NCBI GenBank assembly: GCA_003194525.1
Contig: NBIV01000067.1
Span: 62,001 to 126,000, forward strand
DNA: 64,000 nt
Source: Gracilariopsis chorda
Taxonomy: Eukaryota > Rhodophyta > Florideophyceae > Gracilariales > Gracilariaceae
Direction of reading: 5' to 3'
Shown here: piece after piece, positions 32,361 through 44,503 of the stretch
Numbering within the stretch: position 1 is the first letter of the stretch
How the letters are laid out: each line of letters opens with the position of its first letter
Translations under genes and position numbers: made by a program
Notes under the pieces: generated by a model
What the model was told of the DNA's origin: nothing
The model's input: only the letters and a program-made list of their open reading frames with translations
The model's database searches: none

Positions 32361-33002
32361 ACGTTGTAGAGATGTAAAAAATGATTTGCTTACAATTCAT
32401 AAGCTCAATTCTTCTTAATCACAAACAAATAGAAGCTGTTTCAGTTTTCACCAACAACAACATTCTGATACTATCAAAATTTTTGTTGCTTTTGAAAAGC
32501 CACTGTTGTGATGAAAAAGAAGCTGATGGAACTTCTATGATGCCCTTCTTATCAATACGTGACCTACACACTGTCTGTCTCCAAAAAAATATCTCGCGCA
32601 CGGGTGGAGACAGGCGTCTTATTGAACTGCACTCAACGTACAGAACTTTATGTTGCCAAGCTTATGAGATGGCGCAGTTCTGTTTCTGTTTCAAGCCCAT
32701 TTCTATGACGAACGTGCTCCCTTAAGACGTTTAGGACGGCAGAGGTGGTAGCGGTGCTGCCAATGTAGGGGAAAGTAAGACTGTTCTAGATTTGAAGACT
32801 GTCTCTCCAACTATTAATGCCCTAAACTTATTGCGAAACCACACATTACTTTTTATACGTATTCTCGTGGAAATCGGCTAACTTTATTGTTAGATATATG
32901 AAATGAGATCGTGAATGCGCGCACAAGACTGTACTCGTAAATACCGTTCTTCTGGAAACAGCGTCTAGTATCACGAGGAGAATGTGCGACAGAAAGGCCG
33001 TC
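32361..33002. other. No gene recognised
   Basis: Short overlapping frames only. It separates the truncated A2 from the left LTR of gypsy C. Confidence 0.4.
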
Positions 33003-33291
33003 TGTTGATGATATGAGCCATTCCCCACATTGGAAACAGCTATTTTCGGAGGAAGCCAAATTCAACGTGGAACTATTTGAACTGCATGATAGTCCACGCA
33101 GCGTTCACGCAGCCTACGGAGGTATGGGTGGCTTTCAGCAAACGTTTGCTCACTTTAGAAGTACACAATAAATAGGCCTGCCTCTGGAGATATAGCTCTG
33201 GAGAAGTGGGGCAGCCTCAGAGAGACCTCTGTGCCTTTTGTGTATATTTTTTACTTAACGCGCTACTCTTACATACTTCAACCACGTATCA
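33003..33291 (+). repeat. 5' LTR of gypsy C
   Basis: Starts TGTTG and ends TATCA, followed at once by TGGTCGCCAAACAAAG (33292-33307), a plausible primer-binding site with the expected TGG start. Confidence 0.7.
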
Positions 33292-34172
33292 TGGTCGCCA
33301 AACAAAGTGCTTTGAGACGTCAAATAGTACAGGGAGGGTATGCGGGAAAATTATCTACATATGGCCCTGTTAACACTATGCACGACCAACACCTGGCCAA
33401 AACAGCGCACCCGAAGCTCCTTCGCTTTGACACGAACTACTTAGCATATGTGGAGGGCGTAGAAGACATCAGTGCAGTCAGGCCAGCAAACCAGATAATC
33501 AAGGCTGCGTCAATCCTTAATCCCAAGTTTTTGCACAGCCTCTGTATCCTCAACTTGATGAAAGGGGCTTCGAAGGGAGAAGAAGCAACAGAAGAACCCA
33601 TGAAGAACTAGATCGAATCTTGCTTGGGTCATACATCTCGAGACTTGAACGATCGCGTTGAAGAAGCGATTTCAGAAGTGACCTATAGGCTACTGCCGAG
33701 GGACCACGCTGGAACGGTCAGACAGTTCGTGTTAGACGTCATAGCGGAACTTCATGAGCACAGATCATCCCAGTTAATTACTCAGGGCGACAGTTGTAAA
33801 CAGCTGGTAACGAAGCTCGTCGATAAAGTAGAACCACCCGAACTGAAAAAAACGGTTAAGGACCAGAAGGGTATGTGGACGACAGAACAGAAAGGAAACT
33901 TGACTTTCCTTGCCAACACACTTTCAACACTACTATCAACACTTGCCAATCAAGATCGGGCCTTTCAGTCAACCACATCTAAGCTAGAACGAAATCACAG
34001 ACAAGGCGATCAGAAGAGTACGCAAAACGCCATCGGCCAAGAGCGTCCTGGAATGGTTCAGAAGACGAACCGCCCCGCACGCGAACGCCTTGGCAAAAAG
34101 GTATATCCCCTATCACGAAGGCGAAGGAAAGCCAAAAAGAATGGAACAAGCCGTGCCTAATGTCGGTCGCAA
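33292..34172 (+). pseudogene. Gypsy C gag
   Basis: Two adjoining pieces: 33292-33611 and 33624-34160, in frames that are open but interrupted by TAG at 33609-33611. The second has a Leu/Glu-rich, coiled-coil-like core and a basic tail (PLSRRRRKAKK). Gag identity is from position just after the primer-binding site and before protease. No zinc knuckle is visible. Confidence 0.5.
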
Positions 34173-34208
34173 AATTGGTAGAATGTTCGAGCACTTCTGG
34201 AACACACG

Positions 34209-35150
34209 TGTAGAGTGCTCCAGCAGTGTCTGGAGCATTCTAAGCTTCGCCGGCCCAGCATTACCACTTTATTTCGGTGATGCAGGCGCCATATGCTAAA
34301 TTACTATTGGTTAGTGTGCAGCTCCAGAGGCTTCTGGGAGCCAATGGAGTAACCTAGAAGCACAAATGAGTAAATAGAAAGTAGTAATGCGTTTCTGTGT
34401 TGTTTTGCGTGCTTTTTAACTCTATAAAAGGGCAAGTTGAGTCCCGGACATCGGTCTGGACTCATTTCAAGAACCACATCTCAAACTCCTCACCACCACA
34501 ACTGTCTCAACTTTTAGTATCAACCATCAACTCTCAACCGCACTTGGTGAGGCGCTTGCCGCTTTGTTCATACTTGGGTTGGGGCATTACCGTCACTGAG
34601 ACCAGTTGAAGCGCCCTTGGCATGGACGGGAGACAAGTAGTGTGAACCAATGGCACTTCTGTCGTCTTTGAACCCCCACCGGAGCTTTGCTCGGATAAAG
34701 GTGACGGTCGAAAGACCTGGTGGTTTCCGGACGGAGATGCTTGACGGGAAGCTGTCTGCAGGCGACGTGCCGCGCAACCTCTCCTGCAAAGGGCCAGATT
34801 GGGTATAGAGTGAAAGCATATCCCGCTGTTAGTAGCTCTCTTTTGGAAGCCCTGTAAGGATTGTACGCACCTGCTTCTGGTTGTTGTAGAAGTGGGTAGG
34901 CTGGAGAAATCACTTCACATCCGGAGTGTCTTACCGGAAGCCAGGAGTCTAACTCCCAGTGACCCTTGAAATAATTCTTGGGTTGTGCCCCGTTTCAAGA
35001 ACTATCAAGAAGTTTGTATTTGGATTGAGCCTTGTGCTCTCCTTTTGTTTTTGTTTTTATCATTGCAGGTTGAGTCCTTTTGGTACCTGCATTGGTTGTT
35101 CGTTTGATCTTTTGTTCGTGTCGTTTCATTTTTTTGGGGCTTCGAGCTAC
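34209..35150. mobile_element. Probable solo LTR within gypsy C gag
   Basis: A sequence starting TGTAGAGTGCTCCAG interrupts gypsy C. It contains a TATA box (TATAAAAG, 34423-34430) followed by C/A-rich transcript-start-like sequence, as in LTR promoters, and an 8-bp inverted repeat near its left end (34216-34223 and 34230-34237). GGAACAC occurs on both sides (about 34199 and 35153), close to the proposed ends, and may be a target duplication. The right end is uncertain. No related LTR occurs elsewhere in the window. Confidence 0.4.
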
Positions 35151-35169
35151 GAGGAACACCCTTTTTAGG

Positions 35170-36380
35170 CTAATTTGTCATTTATTTTGGCTGCCTGCGT
35201 CACCGTCTCGCGATGGCGCTAACACCTAAACACAGAGGAATGTGATGACATTCACCCTCTGAGTAAATGTGCACTACCGTCGAAGGGGAAGCGGTGGGAA
35301 CTTCTGGACCCGTTTTCAGGGAACAAGCAGAGAAGCGGAGAGAAAGCGAATCTACCCTCCGTCCGTTCCATGTCATGAACAATTACGATTGAGAACGAAG
35401 GGGGATACTCAGTACTGCTCAACAACGTTGAAGAAGTCACTTTCGGAGACTCGAGAGTCGACTATTCAACGATCTCGTCTGCAGTATTCGCAGTAGTACG
35501 GGAGAAGCATCCCCACACGCCCTATCAGCGATTCTAGAAGCCAATGATACTTGAGCTAGCATTCAAGAGTGGTATCGACATAGGCTGTTTGAAAGCTGCA
35601 TGAAAGACGCAGCTATCACTTTCAATCATCTTGCCGAACACCGGCCTTCCTGTCTTCATTCGAAACATAGAATTATTGATTGCAAATGATGATATTGCAA
35701 ACGCTTTGCTACGCAGACCGCTTTTGAAGGCAAGTGGATTCGATTTAGGAGAGCATCTACAAAACGTGGGTGCAGCAATCGATGGTATATCAGAGGAAGG
35801 GTTGAAGTCAGAAACTGTACGTCTTGCGTTGACAACCTTCTAGGCACTGAGCTAGGAAGAAGCAGACGACGATCCAATCGAACTTCCAGAGTGCCTGCGA
35901 AAAGGAGTTGGGTTCGGATCCAACGAGTTGCTTCAGGAAGCAGTATTAAAGGTGGTTGAACACGGCAATGCCAGCGGAATATCAATGACAGGGACCAAGG
36001 CACTGAAGTCAGTGTTGGAAACTCATCGGGACTGTGGGTATCAAACTTTGATCCTATCCTCTAGTCAAGGTACAACTGTTTTCCGTGCATTTCGAACCCA
36101 ACGCCAAGCCCTTTCGATGCGCTCAGTGCCGTTACGATACAAGCCAAAGATTATTCATCCAACACCAAGTACGACAACTAGAGAAACTCGGCGCAGTATA
36201 TAAGAACCTGTGTGAGCGTTAGGTAATTCCAGCACAGGCCGTGCCCAAACCAGGTACGGAAAAGCTACATTTCACAGTGGATCTGCACGAAAATAATGCT
36301 AGGACAATTACGCTGCAGACAGCGATGCCACATTAAGAGTCCCTTCTTCAGAACTGCATTGAGAGCGAGTGTTTTGCGAA
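35170..36380 (+). pseudogene. Gypsy C protease region and start of reverse transcriptase
   Basis: Frames change often. 35631-35843 gives the end of the protease domain (PVFIRNIELLIANDDIANAL, RRPLLKASGFDL). 35990-36380 gives the N-terminal reverse-transcriptase segment (KLHFTVDLHENNARTI). The protease active site was not located. Many stops. Confidence 0.5.
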
Positions 36381-37083
36381 CATGGATTTCACCCACGGAT
36401 ACTGGCAGATACCCTTAGATCCTAACTCGCAAGAAATCATGTCTATACAAACTCTGGATGGCGTTTCCTCACGAACACGAACTTTGCAAGGAGGAATGGA
36501 TTCCTGGTATTACTTCCAGTCCGTCATTAGTGAACACTTTGCAGGCGAAATAGAGCGAATGATACAGTGTTTCAATGAATCTGTCATGTACGCGGAAACG
36601 GAAGAGAGGTTACTCGAACACATCAAGGCCTTTCTAACTGTCTTCCGCAAGGTTTGTTTCAAATTTATTCCCGCGAAATTGCGCTTCTTCCACAAGGAAG
36701 TGACTTTCCGTGAGAAACCCATATGACGGGAACGAATCCGTTTCGATCTTCGGAACCTTGAAGCATTGTGGACCATGCAAAAGCCTGAGATGGATAGCGA
36801 ATTGCAGCAGCTGATGTGCGCTACAAAGTAGATGCGATCCTCTATTCCGAACTACTCGCAAATTGTCCAACCCCTTCAAGAACTACTCGTAAACACGTAT
36901 ATATGGGCAGGAAAGCAGACCAAGAAGGCTGTGGAGAAGATCCAAATCAGCAGCATTTGGGAGAATACGCACACAACCACTTTTAATCAAATGCTCTTTC
37001 AACTAGCTGCGGTCACTAAACTCTTGCTGCCGAAGAAAAGAAACAGAAATTGCCTATTCAACGACTTCTTGGGTTTTCATTAG
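36381..37083 (+). pseudogene. Gypsy C reverse transcriptase core
   Basis: 36382-36726 encodes FANMDFTHGYWQIPL (first catalytic Asp present) and WYYFQSVISEHF. Where the paired Asp of the active site should stand, the sequence reads QCFNESVMYAE, so both are lost. The thumb/connection part follows at 36832-37083. Inactive copy. Confidence 0.65.
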
Positions 37084-37259
37084 TCTGCAATCCTGACGTT
37101 GTTGCCTAAACCAAAGGAACGCAAACCGATCGATAACCAAACGCATGAGCGGATGTGATTCTTATCTGGTTCATTTAGAGTTTCTGCTGAAAGATGAATC
37201 GTCCCCGAGAAGGAAGGGTTCACTATCTTTGAATCCATGTGAAGAATGGAGTACCTTAC

Positions 37260-37454
37260 CGCTAGAGAATGACCTCAATCTACACCGACTATGCCAACTT
37301 CGTATACATATATGAACCGTATGGCCAGAACCTGGGGATACTGGGACATACAGCAAATAACCTCATGCCATGGGCTGTCAAGCTGAGCGCATTTCGTTAC
37401 AATATCGAGCACTTCCCGGGAGAGAAGAATATCTTGGACGAAATGCTATCCTGA
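37260..37454 (+). pseudogene. Gypsy C RNase H fragment
   Basis: TDYANFVYIYEPYG, WAVKLSAFRYNIEHFPGEKN and LDEMLS follow the order seen in gypsy RNase H regions. It starts abruptly after decayed sequence at 37084-37259. Confidence 0.6.
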
Positions 37455-38221
37455 TGGGCAGTAGAACCGAAAAAAAAGTGAAATCTTCTAGTGAGGGACG
37501 GGTAAGCGCTTTCATGGTGGCCCCGATCGACCAAGGTATCGACGAAAAGCTCGACTGGTCTTTGAAAAAGAAAATCATTGCATCACAGAATATGAACTCC
37601 AGGCAAGCCCTAAGGCATCTCTCGAAGCAAGAGAATCCTTGGAAATTTGTTTCAGTCCAAATACGGATCCCCGATCAAAATAAGCTACTGCGTGTACGAA
37701 CACTTATCGCCATACACACCGACAGAGAAGCCCACAGAGCCTTTGAACCTACCTTGGCATCTGTCTCTGAACAAGTTCGTTGGAAAAAGCTTCGAGAAGA
37801 CACCCAGCAGCTCCTATCATCCTGCTTTCACTGTATTGCAACAGAGTCGGGTGCCACGGTATCCAGGCCCCTCGGTCACACCATGCATGCCAATAAGGCG
37901 AACGATATAATCCACTTGGACTACTTTTACATGAATCGCGGAGAGATAGACCTGCTGTACGTCTTAATCTTCAAGGGCGATTTGTCGGGATACGTTTGGC
38001 TGAAGCCCACATCGGAGGCAGACGCAGAGAACACAGCAAAAATATTACTGGACTGCTTGGCATCCACCGGAGTACCAAAATGTTGGATATCGTACAAAGG
38101 AAGCCATTTCAAGAATCAATTCATGAAGCATATTGCCGAAGCTCCGAAGGTTAATCACCATTTCACACTTCCGTACTGCCTCTGGACTAATACATCAGTA
38201 GACTTAGTGTGCAGAGAGTGA
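37455..38221 (+). pseudogene. Gypsy C integrase core
   Basis: The frame open from 37370 reads HRAFEPTLASVSEQVRW (zinc-binding region), CFHCIATESG, then the core IIHLDYFYM (first Asp present), WISYKGSHFKN (Tyr where the second Asp is expected) and TSVDLVCRE (Asp where Glu is usual). At least two catalytic positions are changed, so it is inactive. Confidence 0.65.
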
Positions 38222-38455
38222 TTGCGTACGAAAAGAGCGATACTGTCTGAATTAAAAATGCCACAGAAATGTTAGCCATCGAATCTTCCTATAGTCCACT
38301 CTGCCCTGAACAATTCCCCAACCGGTAGACTCATCGACAAATGTCTTCTCATGGTTTTCACCGGCCTAACATCGGACTATCCACTCTCTGCGATTGTCAA
38401 GGATGATCAATTCTTGAACATGAAATGTCTCGAACAAGCGAGACCAAGAGCTCTT

Positions 38456-39107
38456 TGTTAGGAACAGAGCTGCAGTGGTTGAATTGGTTGGAAGTCGATG
38501 GTGATGATCCAAATTAGAAGTTCGGAACATCCACCGGGGTTTATATAGAGTTTCTATTCTAGTTCTATCAGTGCCACTAGTCGATGGGTATTCGTCCGAG
38601 TTAGACGGTATCACGCTTGGTGTTCGTGCTGGCCTCCGTATGCAACTGGTTTACCGGGTTCAGTGCCAGATCTAGTCGTTTGATGACTTGGAAAATTCCA
38701 TCAATGGTGATCACTTGTCATCAGACATGGTGTTGATGATCTGGCATGGACCCAGGGTGCCAGTGATGACTTAGCACGACTACCTCGGGATTCTTCCATG
38801 ACCATTTGATCCCTGATGTACCGTGTGAAGTGTCTGTCAACGTTGTGAGTAGAAGGCAACGAGTAATTTAAAGCCAATATGTCCACTTGGTCCACTAAGA
38901 CTTCTTTGACATGAACATGTTGTCATGTCATATTCACAGAGTCTCACAAAGATGTCAACTCTGGTTTGAGGCCACTTTGGCATGGCAAATGGGTAACCGA
39001 TTTCTTCAGCAGATCGAAAGTAATAAAACGAGCTGGTTTGTGCACGTTAAAACTTATGCTAGAGCCAACTATATTCAAAGAAGGGTAAATAATAACAAAT
39101 TCTAGCA
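38456..39107 (-). repeat. 3' LTR of chromovirus B
   Basis: Aligns end to end with 45379-46030. Directly next to it inside the element, the minus strand reads GGGAAGAGGGG (39108-39118), a clear polypurine tract. Confidence 0.85.
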
Positions 39108-39633
39108 CCCCTCTTCCCTAACAGTAGATTCGACCCGACTCGTGACGATGATTCTCTTAGAATCACACAAACCCAGAATCGGGAGGAACGGGGAACGGGT
39201 CGTGCTGAGCTTCAGGTTCCAAGGTGAATGGCACTTGACCTTCATCCTCGAAGCGGTTCAGGATTTCACCAATTTTCTCCGTAAAACTTCATACACCAGT
39301 GAGGTGTCCAGAACGCGCGAACATATAGTAGAAGATATGCATTTCGAACGTATCGTCCAAAATCGTCAGAATTCCCCCATCATAGTTGAAGAAGAGTCGG
39401 TGCAGCAGTATGTCATTCTCGTCGGTGTAGAAGGGTCCACGGTGTTGGGCGAATGAGAACGAGATATGACAGGCTGCCCAGCAAAGACATAGCCTCATTG
39501 TTTCAATGCCAGTGACGTCACCCATGCAGTAGTATGACGATCTTCCGCCGAGGTTAGTATTGTTATAAAACTGTCTCGCGTCTTCGATATTGGTGTTCTG
39601 ATTCATTTTCAAGGTTTGTTGAGACGAGGATGC

Positions 39634-39828
39634 TTAGTTCCTTATTGGTATGAGTCCGTTCGTCTTCTTATACTGCTGGAGAAGTGCTTTGCAGTTAATG
39701 AGGTCTCTTTCTTTCATCCAAGTGTTCATATGACTTGGGTATCCAAGCCATTTGACAAGAAAATCAAGTCGTCTGGCCCGTTTTCTGTGGTTGAAAATAC
39801 ATTCTACTTCATATTTTTTCTGTCCCAT
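39634..39828 (-). pseudogene. Chromodomain at the C-terminus of chromovirus B pol
   Basis: YEVECIFNHRKRARRLDFLV, KWLGYPSHMNTWM and ERDLINCKALLQQY follow the chromodomain pattern (aromatic, W, W/TW, acidic helix). In known chromoviruses this domain steers integration to marked chromatin. Open throughout this piece; earlier frames are broken. Confidence 0.75.
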
Positions 39829-39837
39829 CCTTCAAGG

Positions 39838-40706
39838 TCACCGGGGTGGTATGGTCTGGCTCGGTACGAATTGATTTGTCTTCTCGGTAAGGCTTGTGAA
39901 CACTAGCGTGGCACACATCATTAATTGAATATTTGACTTCAGTTTATGACTCAAGTCTATGCGAAATGTTACTGGACCACGTTTCTCTGTGATCCTGAAC
40001 CGTCCACAGTGTCTGATTCGTAGTTTGGGCTTCTTTCCGATGTGGTCCACATTGAGAATTTTTGTGGACAACATGACTTTCTGCCTCACTGAGAATGTGC
40101 AGGGGGACCGATTCTTATCGGTGTATGACTTGGAGTAACGGGTCTGTCTTTCAATCTTTGTTCTTGCTTCAATGGTTGCTTGCTTCATGGTTTCTATGAA
40201 CTTCAGAGCGGCATCATTTTCTGAAATGATGGTATCGAGCGGTAGTACTCTTGGGTGGTCCTCATACTTTAGGAAGAAGGGTGTAAATTTTGTGGTTGAG
40301 TTCTCTGACTAGTTTTATGGACTTCGAATTCTATGAGGTGTTCATCCCAAATATATTGTTTAAGGTTGACGTATCCTCTAATCATTTCTTCAATGTATTT
40401 GTTCATTACCTCGGTTTGACCATCTGTCTGTGGGTGATATGCTGTTGATGTCCTTATCTTAGTACCGGAGAGACGGAATAGTTCTTTCCAAAAGTTGCTC
40501 ATAAAAATCGTGTCCCTGTCGGAGATAATTACTTCGTAGAGGCCATGATCTCTGTATACGTGTTTGAAGTAGAAGTCTGCAGTCTGGACTGGAGTGACAT
40601 ATGATGTTGTTGGGATAATTCTGATCAACTTGGATAGGCGGTCTAATACCACGTACAATGCACTATTTCCATGTTTCGTTTTGGGAAACGGTGTGATGAA
40701 GTCCAT
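39838..40706 (-). pseudogene. Chromovirus B integrase
   Basis: Core at 40706-40269: MDFITPFPKTKHG (first Asp), ISDRDTIFMSNFW (second Asp) and YHPQTDGQTEVMNK (Glu), so all three catalytic residues are present. The C-terminal barrel-like part is at 40188-39838 in another frame (RFRITEKRGPVTFRIDL). Between them the frame is lost. Confidence 0.75.
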
Positions 40707-40878
40707 TGTAATTTGGACCCACTTCTTTCTTGGAGGAATTAGTGGTTGTAGTGGACCCAGGGGTTTCTTGTTTCCCGATTTGGTTTCTTGACACTTCAGG
40801 CAGGAGCCGACGTATTCCTTAATCGTTTGGCGTAATGATTTCCAGTATTATAGTCTCTGAATCTTTTCATATGCTTTC

Positions 40879-41613
40879 CTAAATGCTAGGTGAGCTCATA
40901 TAGATTGATCGTGGTAGTCTTGTAGAATTTTTAGTCTTAATTCTCCTTTCGGTACGTAGAGTCGTCCTTCCATATACAAAAATATATATGTATACGTTTT
41001 GTTTGTAGAATGGGCCCTGCGGAGATTTGTATGGGTTTCTGAATTCCTTTTCGCTCATATATCCGTTGATAAATGCGAGCGTATCCTTTTTGAATACTAC
41101 ACCAAGCTCAGATATACCATTCACTTTGGAGGGTCTGAGCATTGCTCCCTGAAGTAGTGACCGGCTAATTGCTTCAGGGTTCTCAGCGTGTTTCGGGTAT
41201 CTTGAAAGAGAATCTGCGACAACGTTGGACTTCCCTTTGATCGGCTGAAAACAGAAGTCAAACTCAACGATTTTTTCCAGCCAGCGTACCTGTCTTTGAG
41301 ACAGGTTCGGTTGAGATTCTAGATACTTCAAAGGGTAGTGGTCAGTCTAGACTGTAAATGTTTGGCCATGATGGTACATTCTCCATGTCCTCAACGTGTC
41401 TACTACCCTCAAGAGTTCTCTTTCCTGGGCTGCGTAACGTTGTTCGGCGGCGTTTAATGTTCTTGATGAAAATGTTACAGGTCGTTTAACATTGTTTTCA
41501 ACCTGTTCTATAATGGCTCCAATGGCATATTGAGAATCGTCGGTAGTAACGATGATGGATAACTTTGGGTCAAAGTGCCTTAGTACTGGGATTCTCATGA
41601 TAGCTTTCTTCAA
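40879..41613 (-). pseudogene. Chromovirus B RNase H
   Basis: 41613-41347 reads TTDDSQYAIGAIIEQ, TFSSRTLNAAEQRYAAQERE; 41331-40879 reads RQVRWLEKIVEFDFCF, GKSNVVADSLSRYP, the usual end of gypsy RNase H. They are separated by a stop at about 41347. Confidence 0.75.
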
Positions 41614-41643
41614 GGAATCAAAACTTTCAGCTTGTTCTTGTTT

Positions 41644-42535
41644 CTATTGAATTTCAGATTTCCCGCACAGTTTGGTCAAGGGTTTCGATATTTCCGAACA
41701 TTTCTTGATAAACCTTCGGTTGTAGTTTACTAATCCCAGCAATGCCTGGACATCGGTCTTGGTTACAGGTGTACTCCAATTCAAGATTGCCTCAACCTTC
41801 TGCGCTTCGATGGGTATGCCTTCTGCACTCACAATGTGTCCAAGATACTCAATTTTCTGCCTCATTAATTCACATTTGGAAAGCTTCCCATAAAGCTTGT
41901 GCTCGCGAAGTTTGTTTAGTACAAATCTGAGATGCTTCAAATGTTCTTCTTTGTTATTACTCTAAACAAAAATATCATCTAGATATACTAAGACGAACAA
42001 GTCTATGTATTCTCTTCATTAGCGTATCCATCAGGCTCATTAATGAAGCTGATGCATTGGTAAGCCCAAAAGGAAGTACGAGGAACTCAAAGTGACTTTA
42101 TCTTGTACGGAAGGCTGTTCTCGGGATTTAATGTTAGGAAAGTCTTATTTGATGATACCCTGAACGAGAATATATTTTCGAAAATATTCTGGCGCCACTT
42201 AGCTGATCGAATATGTCATCAATCTGGAGTAAGGGGTAACTATTCTTCACGGTTAGTTTGTTTAATCTTTGGAAGTCAATGCATAGTCTCAATGCTCCAT
42301 CTTTCTTGACGACAAATAGTACGGGTGCACCCCAAGGGCTTGAACTGGGTAAGATCAAACCCTGTTGAAGTAGTTCATCGAGCTGCCTACGTAGTTCTGT
42401 AAGTTCTTTATCTGACATTCGATATAGCTTTCTTGAGTGTCGTAGAACCTGGCAGTAGGTCGATAAGAAAGTCTTGTTCTTGCTTCGGGGGTAGTTCTTT
42501 TGGGAGTTGGTCTGGAAATACATCTTTAAACTCAC
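41644..42535 (-). pseudogene. Chromovirus B reverse transcriptase
   Basis: 42535-42134 carries [30 protein letters not shown] and SGYHQIRLS (with IYSRSGY where an Asp is usual). Near 41975 LVYLDDIFV keeps the two active-site Asp residues, followed by a stop. 41940-41644 carries EYLGHIVSAEGI and LLGLVNYNRRFIK. Several stops and shifts. Confidence 0.75.
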
Positions 42536-42547
42536 CTAACAATGAAT

Positions 42548-43218
42548 TTAGGTTGGGTTTTTGTACCTCGTATTTTCTGGTTCATTTTTTCGGCGTACAA
42601 GAACCGCAATTACTGGTGACTTTTTCTGTATGCATTTCTTGATAGTGTTGATTGTTGTCATGTTGTTGCTTCGTTTCCATTTGGCACTAATGAAAACTTC
42701 TTTTTTTTCGTGGGGAAATGATATGACGTTGGTTCGGTGGTTGACATAGGGGTTGTACTGGTGAAGCCAGTTTCTTCCAAGAATTACATCATATCCGTAC
42801 AATCGGCAGATGGCGAACCGTCTTTTCTCTTTGAGGTGTCCTATTTCCAATGTGACAATATCTTTATCAGTCTCTTCTAGAACGGTAGTTGATCCATTCG
42901 CCGTCTCTGCTTGGTAGTTTGTTTGACTGTTGGAACTCCCACGTTTTTAACGAAATCCTTCGAAAGGTACCTGATTTCGGATCCGTTATCGAATATCACT
43001 TTACAGATTTTTCCGTTTACGCCTAATTGCGCAAGTAACAGTCCTGGTACTGGGGTTTCAAATGGTGATGCAAGGTTTAAACTTGAAAGTCTGTATTTCT
43101 TTTGGTCTGATTGGGTATTTGCACTCGGGTGTTCCGTGCATTCTTCGACCTTGATATAAGTCGTAGAGATCTTTGTCGTTTTTGATGGTACGGTGGTTTC
43201 AACTGGAACTGACGACAT
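42548..43218 (-). pseudogene. Chromovirus B protease region
   Basis: 43218-42877 has VIFDNGSEIRYLS, an aspartic-protease-like site with DNG where D-S/T-G is usual. 42850-42548 has DVILGRNWLHQYNPYV, the second conserved block of these proteases (usually GMDWL). A frame change lies between. Confidence 0.65.
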
Positions 43219-43223
43219 GTGAG

Positions 43224-44074
43224 TCAGTTTCTCTGAGAGTTTAATGGGCAGCGCAGGTCATTTGGTCTGTGCCCTGGTCCCCTGCAACAGAAACAAAGTG
43301 CGTTCTTGCGGAAGTGTTCTCTGGCTTCTGCGGTAAGCTTCAATAACTTCACGTTTCCGACTTTCATTGGTACGGGTCCATTGTAATGCCAGTGGCCACC
43401 TGCTCCTCTGCCAAATCTACTGGAACCCTCTCTTTTGTACGCTGAGTCGACTCTTTTCGCGTCTTTCATCGCGTCTGTGACAGATTTGTATTCCTTGGTA
43501 CAAAGCTCTTTCCAAATAAAGCTCTTCAGTCCTCTCGTGTATCTGTCTACCTGTTCTTCCATACTGATAATGGGAATATCCAGTATAATCTTCAGAAAAT
43601 CTTCATTGTACTGCTGGACGTCCTTCATTTGTTTCCACTTGCTCAGTTTATCACCAGCAAGTTTTTCCTTGTTCACTATTCTGACGCGGGTCTCCAGACC
43701 GTCAAATAGCTCGTCGAGTGTGGTGAAGTCTGTTCCATTTTTCAGTTGGGCGAGGTACCTCTTGTGAGCTGCTCCACCAATATAGCTGAGCGCTATGGGA
43801 AGTGCATTGTCGTTTAAGGTTCCATCCAGATAGTTCCGGACATGTGCGATACAACTATCAATGTTCTGCTTTCCAGTTAACACAGGGGGTTTATTGATCT
43901 TTGGTCGGAAGACGATTCGCCTGTAGAACTCAGGAGGAGGGTGAGAGCGGACTCGAGCGATGAGATCTTCTGTTCGGCTTCTCTTTCCAGTCTTTCCATT
44001 CTATCACGTGTATATTCCAGGGCTCGTCCCAGAATTTGGATAATCTGGTTTGCGCGGGAGAGCGGTGAGGGCAC
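43224..44074 (-). pseudogene. Chromovirus B gag
   Basis: Starts at ATG 44074 (MPSPLSRANQI), with a coiled-coil-like segment, then shifts frame near 43880. The capsid segment contains QQYNEDFLKIILDIP and RYTRGLKSFIWKELC. A zinc knuckle follows (CFCCRGPGHRPNDLRC, CX2CX4HX5C). Ends with TAG or similar at 43224. Confidence 0.7.
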
Positions 44075-44503
44075 AGTACTGCTCGGAGTGCTCTACATTG
44101 CGCGGAATCAAGTGAAACAGAAAAACTTGCCAAATTGGTCGGAATTTCGGGCCAATAATTTGGATCTCGTTAATTATATAGTGGATTTTTTCAAAATTCT
44201 GGCAGAATAAAACAGTACGATGTGATAAAGTGATTTCAGGCAATCAATCGGAAGTTCAGGGTCTCGAGTTCGAATTCCTTCGCTGTAAAAATGTGGACAT
44301 TTGTCGGAGTGGCTAAAGTAGATTTCCTTCAGCTGAGGTTACCAAGGTTCAAGAGATTGGGAAGATAGTAAGACCTGTATGGCTCCTTCTTTCTTGACAA
44401 ATCTGGTAATCTTGGCGCAATGGGAGCTTGAACACAGCCACAAACGGTAGCTGAAAGGGTGGAACAACCAATTTTTATTTTTCGCAGAACTGTGTTTACC
44501 TGG

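Noticed and set aside
42103..43767. Plus-strand frames across chromovirus B
   Set aside because: All overlap minus-strand gag, protease and reverse-transcriptase pieces and have no matching domain.
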